This document shows positions 1-5,548 of a DNA stretch of 5,548 nt, piece after piece. The first letter of the stretch is position 1, and each line of letters begins with the position of its first letter. The stretch is from Methylotenera sp. (lineage in GTDB: Bacteria; Pseudomonadota; Gammaproteobacteria; Burkholderiales; Methylophilaceae): the NCBI GenBank assembly GCA_027487055.1, contig JAIYEJ010000257.1:1-5548 (forward strand). Direction: 5' to 3'. A model generated the notes under the pieces. The model had not been told where the DNA came from. It saw nothing but the letters and a program-made list of their open reading frames with translations, and made no database searches. Both the position numbers and the translations under genes were made by a program.

Positions 1-56
1 AGTGTGTCGTTACCGCCACCGCCTCCAAGCGTATCATTACCACCAAAGCCATTTAG
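1..56 (-). repeat. First RTX nonapeptide repeats (calcium-binding beta-roll)
   Basis: Residues 246-263 of the RTX protein fit the GGxGxDxUx consensus (U = large hydrophobic). One full unit is GFGGNDTLG, and a second, GGGGNDTL, is cut by the window edge. The Gly-Asn-Asp core coordinates calcium in known RTX structures. The array probably continues beyond position 1, so repeat number and protein length cannot be judged here. Confidence 0.85.
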
Positions 57-791
57 GACGTCGCTTTGATTATCTAAAGCGTTTGCAATAATTGTATCGT
101 TGCCAGCAAGTCTTGATGCATCAGTGAGGTAGTTATAAAACGCGTCTAGTGTAAGAAAAGAGTTAGGTGGGGTAGGGTCAGTCAGTCTATAAAAATCAAT
201 GGCGCTAATTGATAATCCATTTGCTGTTAATGTACGGCCAAGGTTGTCTGTAAATGTAAAGCTGCTGATAGTGCCGCCAACAATATCATCATTGGCATTC
301 AGTATCATATTGCCCGCTAAATTTATTGTATTGCCGTTAAATGTTACATTGTATTTACTTGCGGCGCCACCAATGGTGTCACCAAAAACATCAACATTAA
401 ATCTACCTTCAATTAACAGGTTTGTTAAGCCCGAAGTGTTATTTGAAACGTAGGAAAGTTTATTGTAGAAACCGCTAAATGAATCAGTATCGTAGTTATA
501 TGTAACGCTACCAGTGGTGAGTAATTGTTCAGCAGTATTGGTTGAATTTATTAAGCTAATTGAATTGTAAGTTTCAAAAGGGACAACTGTTGTAAAATTG
601 CTACCAAGAACTACAACATTGTAATTACCAAAAGCACCAGTTATTCTAGTATTTGTAATGGGAAAATCAAAAGAGAAGTTTGTGGCATCAAAAGAGTTGT
701 AAATCGTATCAAATACACCCAGTGCATTAGTGATGCCGGTATCGAGTTCTTGCAGGTCAATTAACTTCCAGTTGCTAAATTGAATATTCAT
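1..791 (-). CDS. RTX-type calcium-binding secreted protein, N-terminal part (3' end outside window)
   Basis: The frame is open from ATG (791-789) to the window edge: 263 complete codons, no stop. Residues 1-225 form a beta-strand-like region rich in Asn, Thr, Ser and Phe (begins MNIQFSNWKL) that I do not recognise. RTX glycine/aspartate nonapeptides follow: two tandem good copies, GFGGNDTLG (residues 248-256) and GGGGNDTL (257 onward), after degenerate ones near residues 227-235 (RLAGNDTII) and 239-247. Such repeats fold into a calcium-bound beta-roll and mark type I secretion substrates, which carry an uncleaved C-terminal signal. Consistently, the N-terminus has no signal peptide or membrane segment. 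The function of the mature protein (adhesin, S-layer, protease, lipase or other) cannot be read from this part, and no catalytic motif such as HExxH is visible. The frame is less GC-rich than the repair genes upstream. It lies on their strand but 308 bases away, so it is probably transcribed separately. RTX assignment is fairly sure; function is unknown. Confidence 0.88.
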   Translation of the reverse strand, partial: MNIQFSNWKLIDLQELDTGITNALGVFDTIYNSFDATNFSFDFPITNTRITGAFGNYNVVVLGSNFTTVVPFETYNSISLINSTNTAEQLLTTGSVTYNYDTDSFSGFYNKLSYVSNNTSGLTNLLIEGRFNVDVFGDTIGGAASKYNVTFNGNTINLAGNMILNANDDIVGGTISSFTFTDNLGRTLTANGLSISAIDFYRLTDPTPPNSFLTLDAFYNYLTDASRLAGNDTIIANALDNQSDVLNGFGGNDTLGGGGGNDT

Positions 792-804
792 TTTGATTTT
801 TTGT

Positions 805-810
805 CTTTCT
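805..810 (-). promoter_or_regulatory. Weak Shine-Dalgarno-like site of the RTX gene
   Basis: AGAAAG is the only purine-rich stretch close upstream of the ATG at 791. It sits 13 bases before the start, longer than the usual 5-9, and matches the anti-Shine-Dalgarno poorly. The bases between are mostly A, which may favour initiation by keeping the leader unstructured. The ATG is still the preferred start because the coding pattern begins there and the region above is non-coding. Confidence 0.3.
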
Positions 811-839
811 TATTTATTACTTATTAGTGTTTAGTCAAA

Positions 840-874
840 ATTACATTACAAGTACATCACTATCAATAGCCCAA
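840..874 (-). promoter_or_regulatory. Candidate sigma-70-type promoter for the RTX gene
   Basis: On the minus strand TTGGGC (874-869) could be a -35 box. It is followed after 18 bases by TGTAAT (850-845), which is five of six to TATAAT, and a second TGTAAT overlaps it at 845-840. Transcription would then start about 835-840, giving a leader near 45-50 bases. A rival -35, TTGACT (838-833), has only a poor -10 (TAAATA, 816-811) and would leave almost no leader. In DNA this AT-rich such matches arise easily by chance. Confidence 0.3.
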
Positions 875-886
875 TTAGGTAGCTTA

Positions 887-899
887 AAACTTAAAGTTT
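887..899. repeat. Short perfect inverted repeat, possible operator
   Basis: The plus strand reads AAACTTAAAGTTT: two 6-base arms around one central base. It lies 12 bases upstream of the candidate -35 box of the RTX gene, where a dimeric regulator could bind. The sequence is all A/T except one C and one G, so chance occurrence in this AT-rich gap is quite possible. No known regulator is assigned. Confidence 0.2.
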
Positions 900-1099
900 A
901 TGGCTAACTCTTAACAGATTAAAATCAAAAAGAAAATACAGACAAAGTATGAAAACCGCAACTGTTTTGATAAATAAATATATTATGATGTGTATATATA
1001 ATAAAAAGCAATAAAGCTTAATTGGAAAAAATTTAAAACTCTGAGGCTTCTTTAATCCTAATAATTAAAAGTATTAATATTACAAAAAAATGACTGCAT

Positions 1100-4000
1100 T
1101 TAAATTTCAACTAGCTCGCATGAAGCCAAGAAAAATACCGCAGTTTTAATCGTTAAGTTTTCATACGCAAACAAGCTTGCATAGCCCGCCAATTGGGGTT
1201 TATGGCTTTGTGCGACTAGGTTCGCATTTGCCTCTGTGACATCTAACCCCAGTTTAAAATCAATTATCCAGCGTGTTTTTGTTTTTGTAATAAGGTCCTC
1301 TTCAATAAAAGTTATATCCATGCGCTGTTCTTGGGATTGCTTTTTGTCATCCATAGTGGTGATGCTGAGTTCGGTTTGCGTGGATGCTCTGGGAGCCAAT
1401 ATCCATGTGCCTTGTGGACTGGTGATAGCACGCTTTAAAGCGGCAATAATGTGCTGTACTTGTTTTTCGACTTCGCTTTTTGCATGACCGCGTTGTAATA
1501 GCCAAAAACACATGCTCTGCAGCCCAGTATCTAAGCGCTCTGCAGGCCATTGTTTCAAACCTTCTTTTGCAATTATTTCCATATATAAATGCGCTAAGCT
1601 GCCACAGTCTGAGGCTAAATTGGGGGTGTCGTCAGCGCTATTGTTTGTTTGATTCTGATAGTAATTTTGTGCATTATTAAACGCATCTTCGGCTTGTAAA
1701 ACTGGAGGAATCTGCAAGTGCTGTAAACGAATGAGTTGTGGCGTAAAGTTGGCGATATCGGTACGCATGTCATTGGAAATAGCAGGCAACTCGCAAGCCT
1801 CAAAACTCGCTTGCACCATAGGCCAAAGCGCATCTAAATAGGTGTTTTTGATAGGCTTAATTTCACCTTTAGCATTTTGATTGGCAACCCCAAGCAAATG
1901 AAGCGCACGCTCGGCGCGCGTAGCTGCTACATACAGTACACGCACGGCTTCATTTGCCTCGCGCTTGGCTTCTAGCGTTTCTAGATAATCGTAAGCGCTG
2001 ACTTGTGCTTTATCACGTAAGCGTTTTGGCACATAAGGTGCGGCGAGTAGCTCTGTCGAGCCATCTAGCAGCACTTCTTCCCACAGCAACAACGGTTTAT
2101 CGCTATTGTTGCCACCCGTTGTTGAACCAAGACCTGGCAAAATTACCGTATCAAATTCTAAGCCTTTCGATTTATGAATGGTCATCATTTGAATCTGCTC
2201 ACCTTGTGCATCTGGCGTGGCAAATAGTTTGGTAATTTCAATATCCAAACGTTCAGGCGTAAATTCATTATTGCGGTCTAGCATATCTAAACAGCTAAAA
2301 AATGCTTGTACATCGGTAATATCAGTTTTTTCCCACAAACATGCCGTGCCATTAAGCAAAAGCCAAATACCGCGCACCCAACGGCTGGTTGGCATGTGGC
2401 CTTGCGTGGCGAATGCTTCTGCCAAAATGTCCCGCACATGACACAGTCTTGCTTGGCCGTCTGGTGATAAAGCATTCACCAAGTTTTCATTTTGCATCAG
2501 CGACCAAACGGTGCTGTGTTGATCTTGGTGTGTAAGTTGGTATAAATCAGCCAAGTTTAAGCCACACCAAGGCGCGCGCAAAATGGCCAGCCAATGCACA
2601 CGGTCTGCACGGTGGTGTAGGGCGTGGGTTAGGCTTAATAAATCTTGCACCACTTGTCGGTCTTCTAGCGCTTCAATCTCCACAGCTTGAAACGTAATGT
2701 GTTTGTAATCGCGCCTTAGTATGCTCACAAGTGCGCTTAAGTGTTTTTTAGAGCGCACTAAAATCGCGATTTTTTGATCTATTTTAGTGGATTCAATAAT
2801 GCGGATAAGGGCTTCTGCCTCACGTTGTTTTGCGCGCTCTGAGGGTTCATCGGCGGGGCTTACAATCGGGTGAATATAAATACCTGCGTCGTTCACATCC
2901 GCTTTCGTTGCGGTAAATGGTTTGTAACTAATTGCGCCTTGTGGCATGCTATCTGTAATTGGGAATATTGTTTGAAACGTATTATTAATCCAACTCACCA
3001 CCGCAGGGCACGAGCGATTATTTCGATACAGCCTCAAGCGTGTTAATTGAATATCGCCTATGCCACGCTCGGCGGCTTGCAAAAACAAACTCACATTCGC
3101 TTTGCGAAAACGATAAATCGATTGCATGGGGTCGCCCACACAAAAGAGCGTCCTTCCATCACCCGCCTGCCAGCCTTTTGTGAGTTGCTCAATCAGCGCA
3201 ATTTGGCTGGGGCTGGTGTCCTGAAACTCATCCACTAACAAATGCTGAATTTGATAATCGAGCTTAAGCGCCAAATCTGTCGGCTCGCCAAAATGGTCAG
3301 TCAGTGCAAGGGTGGCGCGACTCGCGATTTCTGCAAAATCCACTTCGTTATTGCGTTGAAATACCAACCATAATTTTGCGACTGCTAAGTTAAGTAGTTT
3401 AGATAGCGCGCTTACTATCTGCCAATTATCTTGCTGATTTACATTGGGTAAAAATCGCACTTGATGCAAGCACGATAAATCACCAATCGCTGCAATCACT
3501 TGGCACAAGGTTTGTTTATGTGTCTTGCCTTCATCAGTGGGCGGGAAGCCAAATTTGACATTAAGGCCATTTTCTTTGCGCGCTTCACCTTGGTCTGTCA
3601 ACAATAGGTTTGCCAGTGCGCACCATCGGTACAAATCTTCTGGCGAATCATTTAAAGGCGTGTACCAATTGTGCAACGCGGCAATGTTGCTATCTGTAGG
3701 CAAGTTTGCCGCTGCAAAGCGCGCCACGGGTATCAGCAATTGTTGCAAAGCTGGCTGAATTTGATTGCCAGCAACATTAAGCACTTGCTTAACTACATGA
3801 TGGATGATGTAGTGCGCATGTTCTCCATCAAACTTGGCTTGCGTGTGATGTAGCCATTGATCGCGCTTGGCGAGCATGCTGGCGAGCAAGCTGATTAAGT
3901 GCGACGCATTATTATCCGCATAGCGTAGTGCAGTTTTTACCAACTCGCCATGTTGGGGTGATTCTAGTTCTGCTAGCGTTTGTTGCGCCGCTTGCTGATA

Positions 4001-4465
4001 AAGTGCGCTGGCGTCTTCTGCCACGCTAGGTTGCGTGCCAAAACGGCTCATCAGAGGCATTTGGCGGGTTAAGTGCGCGCATAAACTATCGATGGTAAAA
4101 ATGCGTAAACGTGCAGGGTTCTCAAGCAGTTGCCAATCTTGTTTTTCTGCATGCGCAAGCGCTTGTTGGCTTAAATCATAAGTGATTTGTTTGTGCGCGG
4201 CAGTGGGTTTTTCTTGATGAAACGCCATCACCAAGCTATCCATAATGCGTAGGCGCATTTCCGCCGCGGCCTTGTTGGTAAAGGTAATCGCAATGATTTC
4301 TTCTGGCGATTTCACGGTTGTGAGCAAGCGCAAATAGCGCTGGGTGAGTAGCTCGGTTTTGCCTGCACCTGCAGGCGCTTCCACAATAAACGATGTAAGC
4401 TCTAAAGCACGTTCACGGTTTAGCGCATCGATTGCTAAATGGTCGATTTTTGTATGAATGTTCAT
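1100..4465 (-). CDS. AddA/RecB-like UvrD-family helicase with C-terminal PD-(D/E)XK nuclease
   Basis: Complete 1121-residue protein with all superfamily 1A helicase motifs in order. Walker A is APAGAGKT (30-37, Lys36), motif Ia ITFTNKAAAEM (60-70), motif II LLVDEFQDTSPSQ (409-421, Asp412/Glu413) and motif III FCVGDPMQSIYRF (441-453). Motif IV is RLYRNNRS (478-485), motif V MMTIHKSKGLEFD (760-772) and motif VI VLYVAATRAERAL (843-855). A polar Asn/Gln-rich linker (about 929-948) leads to a RecB-type nuclease domain. Its catalytic set looks complete: His959 in GSLAHLYMEI, Asp1050, Asp1069-x-Lys1071 in WIIDFKLG, then Gln1091 and Tyr1095 in QLAGYASLF. By family knowledge it is the ATP-driven 3'-5' motor and one nuclease of a cytoplasmic AddAB-like complex that resects double-strand breaks for RecA. 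ATG at 4465 is chosen because it overlaps the stop of the upstream AddB-like partner. No clear ribosome site precedes it, which fits translational coupling. Symbol left blank because the family lies between AddA and RecB. Confidence 0.95.
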   Translation of the reverse strand: MNIHTKIDHLAIDALNRERALELTSFIVEAPAGAGKTELLTQRYLRLLTTVKSPEEIIAITFTNKAAAEMRLRIMDSLVMAFHQEKPTAAHKQITYDLSQQALAHAEKQDWQLLENPARLRIFTIDSLCAHLTRQMPLMSRFGTQPSVAEDASALYQQAAQQTLAELESPQHGELVKTALRYADNNASHLISLLASMLAKRDQWLHHTQAKFDGEHAHYIIHHVVKQVLNVAGNQIQPALQQLLIPVARFAAANLPTDSNIAALHNWYTPLNDSPEDLYRWCALANLLLTDQGEARKENGLNVKFGFPPTDEGKTHKQTLCQVIAAIGDLSCLHQVRFLPNVNQQDNWQIVSALSKLLNLAVAKLWLVFQRNNEVDFAEIASRATLALTDHFGEPTDLALKLDYQIQHLLVDEFQDTSPSQIALIEQLTKGWQAGDGRTLFCVGDPMQSIYRFRKANVSLFLQAAERGIGDIQLTRLRLYRNNRSCPAVVSWINNTFQTIFPITDSMPQGAISYKPFTATKADVNDAGIYIHPIVSPADEPSERAKQREAEALIRIIESTKIDQKIAILVRSKKHLSALVSILRRDYKHITFQAVEIEALEDRQVVQDLLSLTHALHHRADRVHWLAILRAPWCGLNLADLYQLTHQDQHSTVWSLMQNENLVNALSPDGQARLCHVRDILAEAFATQGHMPTSRWVRGIWLLLNGTACLWEKTDITDVQAFFSCLDMLDRNNEFTPERLDIEITKLFATPDAQGEQIQMMTIHKSKGLEFDTVILPGLGSTTGGNNSDKPLLLWEEVLLDGSTELLAAPYVPKRLRDKAQVSAYDYLETLEAKREANEAVRVLYVAATRAERALHLLGVANQNAKGEIKPIKNTYLDALWPMVQASFEACELPAISNDMRTDIANFTPQLIRLQHLQIPPVLQAEDAFNNAQNYYQNQTNNSADDTPNLASDCGSLAHLYMEIIAKEGLKQWPAERLDTGLQSMCFWLLQRGHAKSEVEKQVQHIIAALKRAITSPQGTWILAPRASTQTELSITTMDDKKQSQEQRMDITFIEEDLITKTKTRWIIDFKLGLDVTEANANLVAQSHKPQLAGYASLFAYENLTIKTAVFFLASCELVEI
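4462..4465 (-). promoter_or_regulatory. ATGA stop/start overlap coupling the AddB-like and AddA-like genes
   Basis: The minus strand reads ATGA: the ATG of the helicase gene (4465-4463) shares bases with the TGA of the AddB-like gene (4464-4462). The preceding bases hold no good Shine-Dalgarno sequence, so reinitiation by ribosomes finishing the first gene is the likely route. This favours balanced synthesis of two subunits of one complex. Confidence 0.85.
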
Positions 4466-5548
4466 ACTTTTGTTTCGACAGAATCTAAAAAGCGTTCAAA
4501 CTGCAATTGGCGCTCTGGCAGGCGCAACAAAGGCAATACTTCGCAATAACTTAAGGCATTAGTATCACTAAATTTAACGGATGCTTCACCTGCTTTAATC
4601 TCTTTGGCAATGTCTTCAATGCTGCTTTTAAAATGCGCGAGCAAGCTTGGCCAGTCGCTAAATCTTTTCGTAAACTTTGGTTTACGTTTGCTTGGCTCGG
4701 CTTCAAACGCATCTTCGCTCACGCCTTCAAAGCTATGTTCCGCAGTTTTCACCATACCAAATTGCAAACCTGCAATTGTTTGGGTGGCATCGTTAAAATA
4801 AAAACTGGCATAAATCGGCAATTGCGGCTCGGCAATTCGGTCTTCGCCCCAAGTGTTGGTTTTGGGTGCTTGGCCGGTTTTGTAATCTACAAATACCATA
4901 CCACCATCTTCAAGCTGGTGGATTCTATCGATTTTAAGCGTCACTTCAATGCCGCTAATATCGACTTGCTTTTCAAGCTCGCAACCCACGATATGAAATG
5001 CAATGCCTAGTTCAATTTCAAACGCCAGCCAAGCGCTGATGAGATTGTATAAACGCTCATGCTCTAGCTCTAGCATGGTTTTAGTGGCAATGTTGGTGGT
5101 TTCGGCAAAGTCCTGCAATGCTTTGTTAATGGCTTTTTTTACATTTGTTTCAAACACTGCGTTTGACATATTGCACAAATCTGCAAAATGCCGCTTTTTT
5201 TCTCCAGGCTGCCAAAATGCGGCCAGCACTGCATGCACCAATTGGCCTCGCGCGAGGTTATCCAAACCCTCGCTTGGTGTTTTAAGGCTTTTGGCGCCCA
5301 GCCGATATTGGTAAAACGCCCAAGCGGGGCATATGGCCTGCGCCCGAAATAAACCCGTACCGCCAGAAATATGGTCGCCTGCTTGCACGGTGGGTGCCAT
5401 ATGGTCATCAATGTGCCTTAAATCGGCATTGCCTTTTTCACTTAACTTTTCTGCCAATGTGAGTGCAAGCGGAAAATTGGCGATGGCTGCAAAGTTTTTG
5501 ATGAGTGGCGAAGAGCGTAATTGCGTAGTGTTTTCTCGCTGGCTACTC
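4462..5548 (-). CDS. AddB-like PD-(D/E)XK nuclease / probable DNA repair protein, C-terminal part (5' end outside window)
   Basis: The frame is open from the window edge to TGA (4464-4462), 361 visible codons. The TTG at 5457 is an internal codon, not a start, since sensible sequence (such as SSPLIKNFAAIANFPLAL) continues upstream. Numbered from that TTG, the nuclease core begins with GGTGLFRAQAICPAWAFYQY (32-51), typical of AddB-like proteins. Then come His75 in GQLVHAVLAAF, Asp177 in LKIDRIHQL, Asp191-x-Lys193 in VFVDYKTG, and Gln212/Tyr216 in PQLPIYASFY, so the active site looks intact. Known relatives of about 900 residues sit directly upstream of an AddA/RecB-like helicase, as here, and are inferred to form its second subunit for end resection. 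Oddity: Cys43 and Cys305 match the first and one later ligand of the AddB iron-sulfur cluster, but positions 302 and 311, where the other two cysteines are expected, are Leu. The helicase-like N-terminal region is not visible. Confidence 0.9.
   Translation of the reverse strand, partial: SSQRENTTQLRSSPLIKNFAAIANFPLALTLAEKLSEKGNADLRHIDDHMAPTVQAGDHISGGTGLFRAQAICPAWAFYQYRLGAKSLKTPSEGLDNLARGQLVHAVLAAFWQPGEKKRHFADLCNMSNAVFETNVKKAINKALQDFAETTNIATKTMLELEHERLYNLISAWLAFEIELGIAFHIVGCELEKQVDISGIEVTLKIDRIHQLEDGGMVFVDYKTGQAPKTNTWGEDRIAEPQLPIYASFYFNDATQTIAGLQFGMVKTAEHSFEGVSEDAFEAEPSKRKPKFTKRFSDWPSLLAHFKSSIEDIAKEIKAGEASVKFSDTNALSYCEVLPLLRLPERQLQFERFLDSVETKV

Larger units (their letters stand above)
792..1099. 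other. AT-rich intergenic region between the repair operon and the RTX gene
   Basis: This 308-base gap has no credible coding frame and is dense in stops on both strands. The stretch 961-1080 holds only 23 G/C in 120 bases by hand count. It must contain the end of the repair transcript and probably the promoter of the RTX gene. I found no GC-rich hairpin followed by a T run that would make a good intrinsic terminator for the minus-strand operon. Only weak AT hairpins occur, such as 1050-1070, and a T7 run (on the minus strand) lies just after the stop codon with no stem before it. No tRNA or riboswitch-like structure was recognised. Confidence 0.7.

Noticed and set aside
199..453. Plus-strand frame of 84 codons opposite the RTX gene
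   Set aside because: The minus-strand frame here is open for 791 bases and ends in clear RTX repeats. The plus-strand product is a low-complexity hydrophobic shadow with no ribosome site or family features.
1004..1017. AAGC/GCTT hairpin followed by T-rich sequence on the minus strand
   Set aside because: The stem is just four base pairs with a 6-base loop, too weak to call a terminator in such AT-rich DNA.
1050..1070. Possible terminator hairpin after the helicase gene (arms TTTTAAT and ATTAAAG)
   Set aside because: The stem is only A/T pairs plus one G-T pair, and it is not followed by a T run on the minus strand, so it is unlikely to terminate transcription.
792..1099. CRISPR array, tRNA, small RNA or mobile-element end in the gap
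   Set aside because: No regularly spaced repeats, no cloverleaf, no terminal inverted repeats with target duplication, and no transposase remnant were seen.
3786..3815. Inverted arms CTACAT and ATGTAG near 3794-3813
   Set aside because: They lie inside the helicase coding sequence, are short, and no regulatory setting is evident.
4361..4376. Inverted repeat GCCTGCA-CC-TGCAGGC
   Set aside because: It falls exactly on the codons of the Walker A Ala-Pro-Ala-Gly-Ala-Gly segment, so codon composition explains it. A 2-base loop is also unfavourable.
4633..5010. Plus-strand frame of 125 codons opposite the AddB-like gene
   Set aside because: It is fully antisense to a conserved nuclease core with all catalytic motifs, and its own product shows no recognisable domain.
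5455..5457. TTG as start codon of the AddB-like gene
   Set aside because: The same frame stays open through 30 further codons to the window edge with protein-like sequence, and relatives are far longer, so this is an internal Leu codon of a truncated view.

Overview
The window holds parts of three genes, all read from the minus strand. A two-gene operon for an AddAB/RecB-like double-strand-break repair nuclease fills positions 1100 to 5548. The start of a large RTX (repeats-in-toxin) calcium-binding secreted protein fills 1 to 791. A very AT-rich gap of 308 bases separates them. No RNA gene, insertion sequence, CRISPR array or prophage remnant is visible, and no plus-strand frame looks like a real gene.

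Organism (inference). A Gram-negative proteobacterium of moderate to low GC is likely. The pairing of a RecB/AddA-like helicase-nuclease with a shorter AddB-like PD-(D/E)XK protein, instead of RecBCD, is typical of many betaproteobacteria. The protein style and composition would suit a Methylophilaceae-type methylotroph, but I cannot confirm this without a database search. The RTX gene implies a type I secretion system elsewhere in the genome.

Layout in transcription order. (1) 5548 to 4462: C-terminal 361 codons of an AddB-like PD-(D/E)XK nuclease, whose 5' part lies outside the window. (2) 4465 to 1100: complete 1121-residue superfamily 1 (UvrD/AddA/RecB-type) helicase with its own C-terminal nuclease domain. 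It starts inside the stop codon of the previous gene (ATGA overlap). (3) 1099 to 792: AT-rich intergenic stretch with weak promoter-like elements and no convincing terminator. (4) 791 to 1: N-terminal 263 codons of an RTX protein, just reaching its first calcium-binding nonapeptides at the window edge.

How they work together. The two nuclease genes very probably form one heterodimeric helicase-nuclease that resects broken DNA ends for RecA loading. The AddA-like subunit supplies the motor and one nuclease, and the AddB-like subunit supplies a second nuclease. The RTX gene is probably an independent unit for a secreted or surface protein and has no evident link to DNA repair. The most notable anomaly is that the AddB-like C-terminus seems to lack two of the four cysteines expected for the AddB-type iron-sulfur staple, although its nuclease residues are intact.
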